From contig NZ_JAUEPL010000002.1 of the NCBI RefSeq assembly GCF_030406405.1, positions 124,001 through 188,000 of the forward strand: a DNA stretch of 64,000 nucleotides, written 5' to 3'. Below are positions 9,339 through 19,904 of this stretch, in pieces. A program made the translations under genes and the position numbers. This stretch comes from Streptomyces ficellus. GTDB taxonomy: Bacteria; Actinomycetota; Actinomycetes; Streptomycetales; Streptomycetaceae. The notes under the pieces are model-generated. The model was not told the DNA's origin and searched no databases. It was given only the letters and a program-made list of their open reading frames with translations. Numbering within the stretch: the first letter of the stretch is position 1; each line of letters begins with the position of its first letter.

Positions 9339-10124
9339 TCAGTGCGTGGCCGCGGCAGCGCCCAGGAGGCGGCCTTCGGCGTACGTCAGCGCCGCCTCCG
9401 GCAGCCGCGAGGGGCGGCCGCCGAGCAGCACGGTGAGGCTGCCGGCGGGCGTCGCGGCGGGGTCCGGGCCGGTGCCGGCGCGGCGCAGCGCCTGGGCGAC
9501 GACCGCGCCGGCCGAGCCGTGCAGCACCACGGGCGGGAGGTCCGCGGGCTGTACGGCCGCCCGGATGCGTTCGGCGACCAGTTCGTAATGGGTGCAGCCC
9601 AGGACGACGGCCCTGACATCGGCGGGGGTGAGCGCGGCCGCCGCGGCGATGGCCCGGTCGATGGCGTCCTCGTCGGCGTGCTGGACCGCGTCGGCGAGAC
9701 CGGGGCAGGGCACCTCGGTGACGGCGACGGCGTCCGCGAACCGCCGGATCAGGCCGCGCTGGTAGGGGCTGCCCGTGGTGGCGGGGGTGGCCCAGATGGC
9801 GACGGGTCCACCGCCCGCCGCGGCGGGCTTGATCGCCGGGACGGTTCCGATGACCGGGATCGCGGGTTCCAGCTCCGCGCGCAGCGCGGGTAGCGCGTGC
9901 ACGGAGGCGGTGTTGCAGGCCACGATGAGCGCGTCGGGCCGGTACGCGGCGGCCGCGCGGGCCACGGCGAGGGCTCGCTCGGTGAGGTCGTCGGGCGTCC
10001 GCGGCCCCCACGGCATGCTGTCGGGGTCGGAGGAGAGAACCAGATCCGCGTCCGGCCGCAGCCGGCGCACCACGGCCGCCGCCGCCAGCAGGCCGATTCC
10101 GGAGTCCATGAGCGCGATCTTCAC
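9339..10124 (-). CDS. Glutamate/aspartate racemase family protein
   Basis: 261 residues of the MurI family: N-terminal MKIALMDSGIGLL, first catalytic Cys C70 in IVACNTASVHAL and second Cys C177 in VVLGCTHYELV, the two-base racemase pair. MurI makes D-glutamate for peptidoglycan in the cytoplasm. The N-terminal glycine loop reads GIGLLAA rather than the common GVGGLTV, and the motif after CNTAS differs from core MurI, so this is probably a second racemase-like copy with an uncertain substrate. It is transcribed away from the glycosyltransferase that follows. Confidence 0.85.
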   Translation of the reverse strand: MKIALMDSGIGLLAAAAVVRRLRPDADLVLSSDPDSMPWGPRTPDDLTERALAVARAAAAYRPDALIVACNTASVHALPALRAELEPAIPVIGTVPAIKPAAAGGGPVAIWATPATTGSPYQRGLIRRFADAVAVTEVPCPGLADAVQHADEDAIDRAIAAAAALTPADVRAVVLGCTHYELVAERIRAAVQPADLPPVVLHGSAGAVVAQALRRAGTGPDPAATPAGSLTVLLGGRPSRLPEAALTYAEGRLLGAAAATH

Positions 10125-10182
10125 CCGGTCACCCTAGCCGACGCCCCTTGCGCTCCCCTCGATGTGGGGCAGACTGCGACGA

Positions 10183-11379
10183 ATGAGCACCATTGCGTGG
10201 ATCGCCCTGGGATCGGCGGCCGCCTGGGGGTGGCTGCTGCTCGGGCAGGGTTTCTTCTGGCGTACGGATCAGCGCCTGCCGCCGCGCCAGGACCCCGCCC
10301 GGTGGCCGTCCGTCGCCGTGGTGGTGCCCGCCAGGGACGAGGCGGAGGTGCTGCCGGTGAGCCTGCCGTCGCTGCTGGCGCAGGACTATCCGGGACGTGC
10401 GGAGATCTTCCTGGTCGACGACGGCAGCAAGGACGGTACGGGAGACCTGGCGCGGGCCCTGTCCGCACAGTACGAGGGGCTGCCCCTGACGGTCGCTTCG
10501 CCGGGCGTGCCGGAGCCCGGCTGGACCGGGAAGCTGTGGGCGCTGCGGCACGGAATCGGCCTGGCACGCGCGCGTGGAGCCGATGAAGGGGGCGCGGGTC
10601 CGGAGTACCTGCTGCTGACGGACGCGGATATCGCGCATGAGCCGGACAGTCTGCGCGAACTGGTCGCGGCGGCCACCAGCCACGGCCTCGACCTGGTCTC
10701 GCAGATGGCGCGGCTGCGGGTGGCGAGCGGCTGGGAGCGGCTCGTCGTGCCGGCGTTCGTGTACTTCTTCGCCCAGTTGTACCCGTTCCGCTGGATCAAC
10801 AAGGAAGGGGCCCGGACGGCTGCCGCCGCCGGCGGCTGCGTTCTGCTGCGTACGGAGATGGCGGAACGGGCGCGCGTCCCGGAGTCGATCCGTCAGGCGG
10901 TCATCGACGACGTATCGCTGGCGCGGGCGGTGCGGCGGGCGGGCGGCCGGCTCTGGCTGGGGCTCGCGGACCGGGTGGACAGCGTCCGCCCGTACCCGCG
11001 CCTGGCGGATCTGTGGCGGATGGTGTCACGCAGCGCGTACGCCCAACTGCGGCACAACCCGGTGCTGCTGGCCGGGACGGTGGCGGGGCTGGCGGTGGTG
11101 TATCTGGCGCCGCCCGTGGGGCTGTGCGCCGGTCTGTTCGCGGGGGACACGGCGGCCGGCCTGCTGGGGGCGGCGGCGTGGGCGGTGATGGCGGGGACGT
11201 ACATCCCGGTGCTCCGCTACTACCGGCAGTCGCTGTGGCAGGCGTTCCTCCTGCCGTTCACGGCAGTGCTCTATCTGTGCATGACGCTCGATTCCGCCGT
11301 CCAGCACTACCGGGGCCGGGGAGCGTCCTGGAAGGGCCGCACCTACCCGCGCCCCGAGGCGGCCGCGCCGGAGCGGTGA
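10183..11379 (+). CDS. Family 2 glycosyltransferase, HpnB-like membrane protein
   Basis: 398 residues. One N-terminal membrane helix (IAWIALGSAAAWGWLLLG), a GT-A domain with VAVVVPARDEAEVL, FLVDDGSKDGT and LLLTDADIAHEPD, a later QxxxW-like region, and two or three C-terminal helices (around residues 295-380). The layout is that of hopene-associated glycosyltransferase HpnB, but no hopanoid genes are in this window, so the acceptor is open. ATG 10183 is preceded only by a weak GACGA site. It is divergent from the racemase gene. Confidence 0.82.
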   Translation: MSTIAWIALGSAAAWGWLLLGQGFFWRTDQRLPPRQDPARWPSVAVVVPARDEAEVLPVSLPSLLAQDYPGRAEIFLVDDGSKDGTGDLARALSAQYEGLPLTVASPGVPEPGWTGKLWALRHGIGLARARGADEGGAGPEYLLLTDADIAHEPDSLRELVAAATSHGLDLVSQMARLRVASGWERLVVPAFVYFFAQLYPFRWINKEGARTAAAAGGCVLLRTEMAERARVPESIRQAVIDDVSLARAVRRAGGRLWLGLADRVDSVRPYPRLADLWRMVSRSAYAQLRHNPVLLAGTVAGLAVVYLAPPVGLCAGLFAGDTAAGLLGAAAWAVMAGTYIPVLRYYRQSLWQAFLLPFTAVLYLCMTLDSAVQHYRGRGASWKGRTYPRPEAAAPER

Positions 11380-11824
11380 CGATCCGTCAGAACGTGGACG
11401 GACGCACCAGGTGCTCGGGCGGGAGCGGCTGTACTTAAGGACGAACTCGGCGCCGCAGCGCACATTTACCGACACAGCCAGTAACGCCGATGTGCCGAAG
11501 TCCGCCGCAGGACAGGAACAGCGGTGCAATTCCCTGTGAACGGTCCGCGTCAGCGCCGCGACATTGATCGCCCATAAGGGTGGTCATGCCGGCGCTCCGG
11601 CCGACCCGGGACGGGCGGGGATTTATGTATCCGCCACCTTCATCGGGGTGTTCCATGGGCTTCGCGGGCCCCCGGATAAGCCCTCCTCAGCTTGGCCTTT
11701 GCCGGGACGGTGACCGATTTCCGCGTGTTCGCTCGCATTGACGATCGGCGGTCGCTCACTACCCGTGAAACAACCCGCTTATCAGCCTCCCCAACCAGCA
11801 CATCGTGGGCTTAACTTATGTCCC
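11380..11824. other. Gene-free intergenic region of about 445 bp
   Basis: No open frame here has coding character. The sequence is AT-richer than its surroundings (for example GATTTATGTATCCGCC near 11620 and CGCTTATCAGCC near 11775), as in a promoter or untranslated leader. It precedes the Pro/Tyr-rich gene at 11825, which has no visible ribosome site. I see no clear riboswitch fold or strong terminator. Confidence 0.5.
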
Positions 11825-12298
11825 ATGACCTCCCCCCGTACCTCCTACGGCGGCGCGTACTACAACGCGCCGTCGTTCCCGGACACCCCGATCTACGACT
11901 CCCTTGTCGCGGAGCGGGGCACGCCTCAGATCGCGCCGATCCGAGTGCCCGCCGCGTACGACACCGGCAGCTCCTACATGCCCGCCCTCCCCGCCGCGCT
12001 TCCCGCCCTTCCGGCGGCCCCTTCCCACCCCGCGCCGTCCTACGGCGGCTCGTACGGATATCCCCAGCAGGCCGTCCCGCAGCCCGCCCCGCTGCAGCAC
12101 ATGCCCGCGCCGTACATCCCGCAGCAGCAGACGGCCGTGCGCGGCTACCCCGGGCCGCAGCAGCCTCCGCACCAGTCGCGGCCGGTACCCACCGGGTACG
12201 AGGCGATGCGCCCGGCGGCGACGCGCCCCGTTCCGGCGCCCGCGCCCTCCCCGTACGAGGACCCGTACAACCGCCCCTACCAGGGCGGGGGGTACTGA
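11825..12298 (+). CDS. Pro/Tyr/Gln-rich conserved protein (DUF6643-like)
   Basis: 157 residues. The conserved block is the N-terminus (MTSPRTSYGGAYYNAPSFPD, then TPIYDSLVAERGTPQIAPIR); the rest is low-complexity Pro, Tyr, Ala and Gln, ending DPYNRPYQGGGY. I recognise it as the streptomycete DUF6643-type protein, of unknown function. No signal peptide or membrane helix. Such disordered, PY-rich tails often mediate protein contacts, which is inference. It starts at an ATG without a Shine-Dalgarno sequence and lies 46 bp before the MOSC gene on the same strand. Confidence 0.78.
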   Translation: MTSPRTSYGGAYYNAPSFPDTPIYDSLVAERGTPQIAPIRVPAAYDTGSSYMPALPAALPALPAAPSHPAPSYGGSYGYPQQAVPQPAPLQHMPAPYIPQQQTAVRGYPGPQQPPHQSRPVPTGYEAMRPAATRPVPAPAPSPYEDPYNRPYQGGGY

Positions 12299-12344
12299 CC
12301 GGTCCTGATCCCCAGGACGTCGACGGTGCTGGCAGGATGAGCTC

Positions 12345-13169
12345 ATGCCAACTCCTGCCCTGTGCTCGCTGCACGTCCATCCGGTCAAGGCCCTCGGGGG
12401 CTTCTCACCCGCCGAGGCGGCGGTCGAGCCGTGGGGGCTCGCCGGGGACCGCCGCTGGGCGCTGATCGACGCCACGGCGAAGGTGGTCACCCAACGCCAG
12501 CACGCACGGCTGGCGTTGGCCTTCGCCGAGCAGCTGCCGGACGGTGGGGTACGGCTGTCGGCGCCCGGCCTGGAGCCGCTGTCCGTCGCCGTGCCCGAGC
12601 CGTCGGTCACCGTCCCCGCGGAGATCTTCGGTACGAAGGTCGAGGCGGTACCGGCGGGCGCGGCCGCCGGCGCCTGGTTCAGCGGTTACCTGGGCGAGGA
12701 CGTACGGCTGGTGCACCTGGACGACCCGGCCCGCCGCCGTCCCATCGACCCGGACCACGCGCTGCCCGGCGAGACCGTCAACTTCGCGGACGGCTATCCC
12801 CTGCTCGTCACCACGGTCGCCTCGCTGGACGCCCTCAACGCCCTCATCGCGCGCGGCGAGCATCCGCAGGAGGGCCCGCTGCCCATGGACCGGTTCCGGC
12901 CCACCGTGGTCGTCGAGGGCACCGGCGCGTGGGACGAGGACGGCTGGACCCGCATCGCGATCGGCGAGGTCGCCTTCCGCGTCGTCAAGCCGTGCGGCCG
13001 CTGCGTCGTGACGACCACCGACCAGCACACCGCGCGGCGCGGCAAGGAACCTTTGCGCACCCTGGCCCGGCACCGCCTCATCGGCAAGAAGATGGTCTTC
13101 GGCCAGAATCTGATCCCCGAGCACACCGGCACCCTGCGGGTCGGTGACCCCGTGGAGATCCTGGGCTGA
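12345..13169 (+). CDS. MOSC domain-containing protein (YcbX-like)
   Basis: 274 residues: a MOSC N-terminal beta-barrel domain (LCSLHVHPVKALGGFSPAEA, then GDRRWALIDATAKVVTQR) and a C-terminal MOSC domain. The conserved cysteine lies in VVKPCGRCVVTTTD, about residue 217, followed by GQNLIPEHTGTLRVGDPVEIL. MOSC proteins carry molybdenum cofactor and, in YcbX and mARC, reduce N-hydroxylated compounds; the extra CxxC-like spacing (PCGRC) is normal for the family. The redox partner is not encoded next to it. Confidence 0.9.
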   Translation: MPTPALCSLHVHPVKALGGFSPAEAAVEPWGLAGDRRWALIDATAKVVTQRQHARLALAFAEQLPDGGVRLSAPGLEPLSVAVPEPSVTVPAEIFGTKVEAVPAGAAAGAWFSGYLGEDVRLVHLDDPARRRPIDPDHALPGETVNFADGYPLLVTTVASLDALNALIARGEHPQEGPLPMDRFRPTVVVEGTGAWDEDGWTRIAIGEVAFRVVKPCGRCVVTTTDQHTARRGKEPLRTLARHRLIGKKMVFGQNLIPEHTGTLRVGDPVEILG

Positions 13170-13358
13170 GCCTTGCCGCCGCCGCGTGCTGGCGTTCTGG
13201 CCGTCTCCACGCCCCCGCCGCATAGGCCGTGCCTTCCCGGGAACCCGGGAGCCGGGCAGGTGCGTTGACGAAGGTTGACCGCTCGTTGACGCAGGGCGAC
13301 CTCTGACGGCGGTCGGCCCTTGACGGAGGCTGACGGAGAGGGAAGGGGGTGCGGGGCT

Positions 13359-13967
13359 GTGCGTGCGGTCTTCGGGCTCTGGCGTTGGCGGCACAATCCC
13401 TTGTGCCGGGCGACCGATCTCGCCGAGGCGTGGGTGGCGCTCGTCGCCCTGCTACTGATCTGTATCGCCGCCCCGGCCACCGGCTGGGTCACCGGCGCGC
13501 TGACGAACGCCTCGCTCCAGCAGTCGGTGCGCATCCAGCAGGAGCAGCGCCACCCCACCACGGCGCAGGTCCTGCGACGCGACGACGATGACGGCGAGGC
13601 CGTACGGGGCTTCGAGGCGGTCATCGACCACCGGATGCGCACGTCCCTGCCGGCCCAGTGGACCGCGCCGGACGGCACCCGGGTCACCGGGTCGGTGCCC
13701 GCCGCGCGACAGGCCATGGAGCCGGGTGACACCTTTCGCATCTGGACCGACGACCGGGGCCGTCCGGTCAACCGCCCGATGACCGAGGAGACGGCGCGAG
13801 AGCACGCCGTGCTCGCCGGAATCGGCACCACGCTCATGGCGGCGGGCCTCGTGGAGGGCGTCAGGCGGCTCGTCGTGTGGCGGCTGGTGCGGCGGCGGTA
13901 CGCGCGGCTGGACCAGGCGTGGGCGCAGGTGGGCCCGGACTGGGGCAGGACGGGCGCGGGCAGCTGA
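13359..13967 (+). CDS. Rv1733c-family membrane protein
   Basis: About 202 residues with two membrane helices (VALVALLLICIAAPATGWV and GIGTTLMAAGLVEGVRRLVV) flanking a polar domain of some 100 residues, and a tail with WRLVRRRYARLDQAWAQVGP. This matches the actinobacterial Rv1733c family, two-helix membrane proteins of unknown role. I favour the GTG at 13359 (VRAVFGLWRWRHNPLCRATD) because GGAGAGGGAAGGGGG sits just upstream; a TTG at 13320 would add 13 residues. Confidence 0.8.
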   Translation: MRAVFGLWRWRHNPLCRATDLAEAWVALVALLLICIAAPATGWVTGALTNASLQQSVRIQQEQRHPTTAQVLRRDDDDGEAVRGFEAVIDHRMRTSLPAQWTAPDGTRVTGSVPAARQAMEPGDTFRIWTDDRGRPVNRPMTEETAREHAVLAGIGTTLMAAGLVEGVRRLVVWRLVRRRYARLDQAWAQVGPDWGRTGAGS

Positions 13968-14141
13968 CGCGGGCCGCCCGAACCGGTCAACTCCGCCTCG
14001 CCACGCGCGCTACGGTGGTGCGACCGTTCCGGCGGCGACGCCGGGGGCGCACGCACGACGACAGCGGCGACGCGTGGGGCGCACGGCGACAGCGCCGGCG
14101 CGCGGGCCGCGCGCACGACGAGGTGGGGGCAGAGCAGCACC

Positions 14142-16562
14142 ATGGCACAGGGCACGGTCCAGGTGACGCACACCGGCACATCGCGGTGGCGGCGCCGCAC
14201 GGGCGAGTACGCCTCCCTCGCCGCGGCCCTGGAGGCCGCCGGCGACGGCGATGTCCTCACCATCGCCCCCGGCACGTACCGGGAGAACCTGGTGCTGAGC
14301 TGCGCCGTCACCCTGCGGGGTACGCAGGGCACGGTCGGTCCGGTACGGATCGCCCCGGCCGACGGCGTACCGCTGACCGTGCGCGCCTCGGCGACGGTCC
14401 AGGATCTGCACGTGGAGGGCCAGGACACGTCGGCGCCCGCGCTGCTGATCGAGGACGGCACCCCGGAGTTGCTGGACCTGCGGATCGTGACCCGCTCCGC
14501 GGCCGGTGTGGAGGTGCGCGGCGCGGCGCGGCCCACCATGCGGAGGTGCAGTATCGACAATCCGGCGGGGGTCGGGATCGGCGTCCTGGACGGCGCGGGC
14601 GGCGTGTTCGAGGAGTGCGAGGTCGTCTCGGCGGGCCAGTCGGGTGTCTCGGTGCGCGGCGGCGCGCACCCTCGGCTGGAGCGGTGCCGCATCCACCACG
14701 CCTGCGGTGCCGGTCTGTCCGTGACGGGCGAGGGCAGCGGCCTGGAGGCGATCGGCTGCGAGGTGTACGAGATCAAGGGCAGCGGCGTCCAGATCACCGC
14801 GCGGGCCGCCGCGCACCTCACCGACTCGTCGGTGCACCGTACATCGGGCGACGGCATCACGCTCGACACCGATGCCGTCCTCACCCTCTCCGACTGCGAC
14901 ATCCACGACATCCCGGAGAACGCGATCGATCTGCGCTCGCGCTCGGTGCTGACCCTGACCCGCTCGACGGTGCGGCGCTTCGGCCGCAACGGGCTGTCCG
15001 TATGGGACCCGGGCACCCGCGTGGACGCCAACCAGTGCGAAATCCATGACAGTACGGGCGATTATCCGGCGGTGTGGGTCAGCGACGGGGCGACGGCCGT
15101 CCTCGACTCGTGCCGCGTCCACGACGTGCCGGACGCGCTGTTCGTCCTGGACCGTGGCTCGCGGGCCGACGTCGTCGACAGCGACCTGTCCCAGGTGCGC
15201 AACACGGCGGTGTCGGTCAGTGACGGGGCGACGGCCCAGCTGGACGACTGCCGCATCCGGGAGGCGTCCACGGGCGCTTGGTTCCGGGACCACGGCAGCG
15301 GCGGCACCCTGAGCGGATGCACCATCGACTCCGTACAGACGGGTGTCATCGTCACCAAGGGCGCCGATCCGGCGATCGAACGGTGCACGGTCACCTCCCC
15401 CGCCGAGGCCGGGGTCTACGTCTCGGCGGAGGGCCGGGGCACGTTCCACGGCTGCCGGGTCACGGGCAGCGGCGGTTACGGCTTCCACGTCATGGACGGC
15501 TGCCGTACGACGCTGAGGCGGTGCCGTACGGAACGGTGTGCGCGCGGTGGGTACGAGGTCGGGGAGGAGGGGCCCGTGACGGAGGACTGCACCGGCGACG
15601 ACAGCGGCGTCCTCACCGCCGCCCGCACCGCCCAGACGGTGGTGGTGACCTCCGCCGAGTCGGCCGGCGGGCTGCTCGGCGCCCTCCCCGCGCAGCCCCC
15701 CGCGATACCGGCTCCCGTGGCCGCCGCCCCGGTGGACCGTGTCGAGCCCGTACGCGGCTCCGAGGACGTCCTCGGGGAACTGGACGCGCTGGTCGGCCTC
15801 GACAGCGTCAAGCGGGAGGTCCGCACCCTCACCAACATGATCGAGGTGGGCAGGAGGCGCCAGGAGGCGGGCCTCAAAGCCGCGTCCGTCCGCCGCCATC
15901 TGGTCTTCACCGGCTCCCCCGGCACCGGCAAGACGACCGTCGCCCGCCTGTACGGGGAGATCCTGGCGTCCCTGGGAGTGCTGGAGCGCGGCCATCTCGT
16001 GGAGGTGTCGCGCGTGGATTTGGTCGGTGAGCACATCGGCTCCACCGCGATCCGCACCCAGGAGGCGTTCGACCGGGCGCGCGGCGGGGTGCTGTTCATC
16101 GACGAGGCGTACGCCCTGTCCCCCGAGGACTCCGGGCGGGACTTCGGGCGCGAGGCGATCGACACGCTGGTGAAGCTGATGGAGGACCACCGCGACGCGG
16201 TGGTGGTGATCGTCGCCGGGTACACGGCCGAGATGGAGCGGTTCCTGACGGTCAACCCCGGTGTGGCCTCCCGCTTCTCGCGGACGATCACCTTCCCCGA
16301 CTATGTGCCCGATGAGCTGCTGCGGATCGTGGAGCAGCAGGCCGAGGACCACGAGTACCGGCTCGCCGAGGGGACGGCCGAGGCGCTGCTGAAGTACTTC
16401 ACGGAGCTGCCCAAGGGGCCCGCGTTCGGCAACGGCCGTACCGCCCGGCAGACGTTCGAGTCGATGGTGGAGCGGCACGCGGGCCGGGTCGCCGGTCTCA
16501 CCGAGATGAGCACCGACGACCTGACCCTCCTCTACCCGGAGGACCTGCCCGAGCTGCCCTGA
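14142..16562 (+). CDS. Right-handed beta-helix protein fused to a CbxX/EccA-type AAA+ ATPase
   Basis: 806 residues in two halves. Residues 30-490 are a long run of parallel beta-helix rungs of about 23-25 residues (repeating pattern like [32 protein letters not shown]), as in pectate-lyase-like and carbohydrate-binding NosD/CASH folds. After a Pro/Ala linker comes an AAA+ domain of the CbxX/CfqX/SpoVK group: Walker [10 protein letters not shown] (about 590-598), Walker B VLFIDEAY (about 650), sensor and arginine region [14 protein letters not shown]. The same AAA type forms the C-terminus of EccA in type VII secretion. The beta-helix lacks a signal peptide, so it is cytoplasmic and probably selects the substrate remodelled by the ATPase. 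Ends 31 bp inside the opposing gene. Confidence 0.88.
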   Translation: MAQGTVQVTHTGTSRWRRRTGEYASLAAALEAAGDGDVLTIAPGTYRENLVLSCAVTLRGTQGTVGPVRIAPADGVPLTVRASATVQDLHVEGQDTSAPALLIEDGTPELLDLRIVTRSAAGVEVRGAARPTMRRCSIDNPAGVGIGVLDGAGGVFEECEVVSAGQSGVSVRGGAHPRLERCRIHHACGAGLSVTGEGSGLEAIGCEVYEIKGSGVQITARAAAHLTDSSVHRTSGDGITLDTDAVLTLSDCDIHDIPENAIDLRSRSVLTLTRSTVRRFGRNGLSVWDPGTRVDANQCEIHDSTGDYPAVWVSDGATAVLDSCRVHDVPDALFVLDRGSRADVVDSDLSQVRNTAVSVSDGATAQLDDCRIREASTGAWFRDHGSGGTLSGCTIDSVQTGVIVTKGADPAIERCTVTSPAEAGVYVSAEGRGTFHGCRVTGSGGYGFHVMDGCRTTLRRCRTERCARGGYEVGEEGPVTEDCTGDDSGVLTAARTAQTVVVTSAESAGGLLGALPAQPPAIPAPVAAAPVDRVEPVRGSEDVLGELDALVGLDSVKREVRTLTNMIEVGRRRQEAGLKAASVRRHLVFTGSPGTGKTTVARLYGEILASLGVLERGHLVEVSRVDLVGEHIGSTAIRTQEAFDRARGGVLFIDEAYALSPEDSGRDFGREAIDTLVKLMEDHRDAVVVIVAGYTAEMERFLTVNPGVASRFSRTITFPDYVPDELLRIVEQQAEDHEYRLAEGTAEALLKYFTELPKGPAFGNGRTARQTFESMVERHAGRVAGLTEMSTDDLTLLYPEDLPELP

Positions 16563-18877
16563 GACTCGTCCGCCCGCTGGGCGGGCAGCGGCAGGGCGGG
16601 CGGCAGCCGGTCGAGCAGTACGGTGCGCTCCTTGGCGAAGACCGGATCGGCCTGGTAATCGGAGTGGCCCAGGATCGGTTCGGGCAGCGGGTGTTCATGG
16701 GTGCGGCCGTACACCACCGGGTCGCGCAGCGCCCGGTGGTCCACCTCAGGCTTGTCCCCCTCGGCGGGGAGGTTGACCGGACCCCCTATGGGGTCGGTGC
16801 GGCGCCACAGGTTGCGCCAGCAGTGCAGCTCCCGGTGGAGGGCGGCCAGCGGCTGGGGGCCGAAGTAGGCCGGGAACCACCGCGCGTAGAGCCGCTCCAG
16901 GGGGGAGCCGTAAGTGAGCAGCGCGACCCGGCGGCGGGTGCCCGCCGGGAGCTGCCAGACCGCGGCGGCGGCCAGCACGCTGCCCTGCGAGTGGCCGGAG
17001 ATGACCAGGCGTCCGCCCGTACGGCCCGTCCAGGACGACATGCGCCAGGCGAGGTCGGGCACGGCGCGCTCGGCGTAGCAGGGCGGGGCGAAGGGGTGGG
17101 CGGCGCGCGGCCAGAACGTACCGACGTCCCACAGGATGCCGATGGTGCGGCGGGCGGAGGCGTCCTTGTAGGCGCGGCGGCCCCAGGTGACGAAGAGTAT
17201 GAAACCGAAGCCCACCAGCCAGGACCCCAGCGCCTGCGCGGACTCGGCCGCGCTCTCCACGAACGGGTGCCCGCCCGCGAACGCCTTGCCGGGCACCGTG
17301 TCGCTCAGCCACGCCCCGGCCACGGCGCCCGCGCCCAGCAGAAGGGTGGCCCCCGAGACGATGCCGACGACGACGGGCGCCGCGTCGGTGAGGGCGGCAC
17401 GCGCGCGCGTGGCGGCGATGCGCCGGGTACGGACGGGATCGGGCTTCTCGCCCTCGTACTCGCTCTCCACGACGGGGGCCAGGCGGCGGGCGGCGAGCGC
17501 GGTGCGCACGGCCAGGACGAGGACCGGGACGAGCAGCAGGATGAGCAGGACGGGGATGACGGAGGCCTGCCAGCTGAGCAGCACGGGCGGGCCGACGATG
17601 GGCCCCCCGCCCGTGCCGGGGGTACCGGGCCCGTCCAGCCAGTCGGCGACGCGCTGGGCGACGCCGCCGGTCATCACGCCGCCGAGCGCGCAGGCCAGCA
17701 TCGCGACGGCGGGGCCACCGAGGCCGTGCAGCACGGTACGGGTATGGGGGGCGCGCCGGTACAGCCGCAGCGCCACGGCGGCCAGCGCCAGGACGAGGAC
17801 GCCCTGCGCGAGGGCGATCACGCTGAAGGTGGTGTCCCCGGGCAGGGTGCCGGCCGAGCGCCAGCCGGGGCGCGACCACCCGGCGTACACGATGGAAAGG
17901 ACGAGCAGGGCGATGGAGGCACCGGGCAGCCAGCCGACGACGGCCCGGTCGAGCTGGTTGTCGAGCCGCTTCTCGCTGCGGCCCCGGCGGCACACCACCC
18001 AGGTCACGACCACGGCCGCGGCCAATAAGGAGCCCTCCAGGGCCCACCCGAGCGCCTCGCGGAGCGGGCCGGCCGCGCGCCGGTCGTACCGCGCCGCCGC
18101 GCCGCCGACCGCCGCCGCGACGGTGAGGAACCCGGCCGCGGTGTGCGCGGCGCGCAGCCGGGCGACCAGGCGGCGGCCGTACCAGAAGCCGGGCCGGCCG
18201 AGCGCGGGCCGGGGTTGCCGGGCCGGCTCGGCGGCCAGGTCACCGCGGGGCGGCCGCTGCGCCTCGTAGGCGCTCCAGGTGCGGTTGGACAGGTACCACA
18301 GGAGCGTCACGAGGGCGGCGGGCACCAGGGCGGCGAGGGCGAGCCGGCGGCCCGGCTGCGACCACCAGCCGCCCTGGTGGGGGGAGAGGAAGCCCAGCCA
18401 GGACCGCTCCTCGGCGCAGGCGGCGGACCCGGCGCACTGCCAGGCCGCCAGGTCCAGGGCGACCTCGCAGGCGGCGGCCGTCAGGAGCACGGTGAGCGTC
18501 AGGGCGACGAGCCGCACCAGCACGCCGTACAGCCGGACGACCGCGGCCTGCCGCTCGGCGGGCGGGCGCATCCAGTGGGCCAGGTTGGCCACCATGAACG
18601 GCAGGAGCAGCAGCCACAGGGCCCGGGAGCCGTTGCCGGAGGTGAGGTTGCACCAGCAGTACGCCTCCGGGACGGGCCGCCCGTCGGCGAACCGCTCCGG
18701 TTCCTTCTCGGCGTGGAGGTCCACGGTCCGCCGGTAGATCGCCGCGGTCTTGTCGCCGGTCACCCGTACGGTACGGGGGTCGTCGAGCATGGCTTCGGGC
18801 GTGGTGCCGCCGACGCCGTGGACCAGCAGCTCCAGCGCGGCACCGGGGCGGGCGGGCTCCGGGGTGGCAAGGGACAC
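16532..18877 (-). CDS. Polytopic membrane protein with alpha/beta-hydrolase (lipase-like) motif
   Basis: 781 residues. The N-terminus [20 protein letters not shown] looks like the oxyanion strand of an alpha/beta hydrolase. Eight or more membrane helices follow between residues 85 and 580 (for example [50 protein letters not shown]). The C-terminal domain has the nucleophile elbow [19 protein letters not shown] (Ser about 629) and a possible His in ILGHSDY. So one hydrolase fold seems split by an inserted membrane block, or the N-terminal segment is a remnant. No substrate can be named. GTG 18877 is the start; the 3' end overlaps the AAA+ gene by 31 bp on the other strand. Confidence 0.82.
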   Translation of the reverse strand: MSLATPEPARPGAALELLVHGVGGTTPEAMLDDPRTVRVTGDKTAAIYRRTVDLHAEKEPERFADGRPVPEAYCWCNLTSGNGSRALWLLLLPFMVANLAHWMRPPAERQAAVVRLYGVLVRLVALTLTVLLTAAACEVALDLAAWQCAGSAACAEERSWLGFLSPHQGGWWSQPGRRLALAALVPAALVTLLWYLSNRTWSAYEAQRPPRGDLAAEPARQPRPALGRPGFWYGRRLVARLRAAHTAAGFLTVAAAVGGAAARYDRRAAGPLREALGWALEGSLLAAAVVVTWVVCRRGRSEKRLDNQLDRAVVGWLPGASIALLVLSIVYAGWSRPGWRSAGTLPGDTTFSVIALAQGVLVLALAAVALRLYRRAPHTRTVLHGLGGPAVAMLACALGGVMTGGVAQRVADWLDGPGTPGTGGGPIVGPPVLLSWQASVIPVLLILLLVPVLVLAVRTALAARRLAPVVESEYEGEKPDPVRTRRIAATRARAALTDAAPVVVGIVSGATLLLGAGAVAGAWLSDTVPGKAFAGGHPFVESAAESAQALGSWLVGFGFILFVTWGRRAYKDASARRTIGILWDVGTFWPRAAHPFAPPCYAERAVPDLAWRMSSWTGRTGGRLVISGHSQGSVLAAAAVWQLPAGTRRRVALLTYGSPLERLYARWFPAYFGPQPLAALHRELHCWRNLWRRTDPIGGPVNLPAEGDKPEVDHRALRDPVVYGRTHEHPLPEPILGHSDYQADPVFAKERTVLLDRLPPALPLPAQRADESQGSSGRSSG

Positions 18878-19062
18878 TTCGGTGGCTCGCTCTCTGGATG
18901 AGGCGGGTAGGGGCGGAGAGTCGCGCGTGACCAGAATCGTGGATCGTGGCGGTCCGTGACAGGGCTCTTACCGAATCTCCCCCCGGTCCGCAGCCGCACC
19001 GACCGTGGCAGGATGAGCCCTCGGCCAGCGGTGTTGACGATGTGGAAGGACCGGCCCCTGCG

Positions 19063-19899
19063 GTGAGCGACAACCAGAACCTCCTCGCGGAGCAGCGGCG
19101 CGCCTTGATCCTGGACGAGGTGAGGCGGCGCGGTGGGGTGCGGGTCAATGAGCTCACCCGCAAGCTCAACGTCTCGGACATGACGGTCCGCCGGGACCTG
19201 GACGCGCTGGCGCGGCAGGGCGTGATCGAGAAGGTGCACGGCGGGGCGGTGCCGCTCGTCGAGGCGAGCACCCATGAGCCGGGGTTCGAGGCCAAGTCGT
19301 CGCTGGAGCAGAGCGCCAAGGAGGACATCGCGCGGGCGGCCGCCGCGATGGCGGTGCCGGGCAGCGCGATCGCCCTGTCGGGCGGTACGACGACGTACGC
19401 GCTGGCGCGGCACCTGCTGGACGTGCCGGACCTGACGGTGGTGACCAACTCGGTACGGGTCGCCGACGTGTTCCACGCGGCGCAGCGCCCCGCCCCGGGC
19501 GGCGGGCCCCGGCCGGGGGCCGCGACCGTGGTGCTCACGGGCGGCGTGCGGACGCCCTCGGATTCGCTGGTCGGGCCGGTCGCCGACCAGGCGATCCGCT
19601 CGCTCCACTTCGACGTGCTGTTCCTCGGCGTGCACGGGATCTCGGTCGAGGCCGGGCTGTCCACGCCGAACCTCGCGGAGGCCGAGACCAACCGGCGCCT
19701 CGTACGGTCCGCGCGGCGCGTGGTGGTGGTCGCGGACCACACCAAGTGGGGCACGGTGGGACTCAGTTCCTTCGCGCGGCTGGACGAGGTCGACGCCCTG
19801 GTCACGGATGGGGGCGTGTCGGACGAGACGCGAGCGGAGATGTCGGAGCACGTCCCGGGCCTGGTCGTCGCGGGCGAAGAGCACGGCGACGGCGGCTGA
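19063..19899 (+). CDS. DeoR/GlpR family transcriptional regulator
   Basis: 278 residues. N-terminal winged helix with the DeoR signature (RGGVRVNELTRKLNVSDMTV, RRDLDALARQGVIEKVHGGA), then the DeoRC sugar-phosphate sensor (IALSGGTTTYALARHLLD, FLGVHGISVEAGLSTPN, VVVADHTKWG). These proteins repress sugar or deoxynucleoside catabolism operons until bound by a phosphorylated sugar. I chose the GTG at 19063 (VSDNQNLLAEQRR) because GGAAGGA precedes it by 13 bp; the upstream in-frame extension has no such site. No obvious target operon is adjacent; the upstream neighbour is divergent. Confidence 0.9.
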   Translation: MSDNQNLLAEQRRALILDEVRRRGGVRVNELTRKLNVSDMTVRRDLDALARQGVIEKVHGGAVPLVEASTHEPGFEAKSSLEQSAKEDIARAAAAMAVPGSAIALSGGTTTYALARHLLDVPDLTVVTNSVRVADVFHAAQRPAPGGGPRPGAATVVLTGGVRTPSDSLVGPVADQAIRSLHFDVLFLGVHGISVEAGLSTPNLAEAETNRRLVRSARRVVVVADHTKWGTVGLSSFARLDEVDALVTDGGVSDETRAEMSEHVPGLVVAGEEHGDGG

Positions 19900-19904
19900 C
19901 ACCG

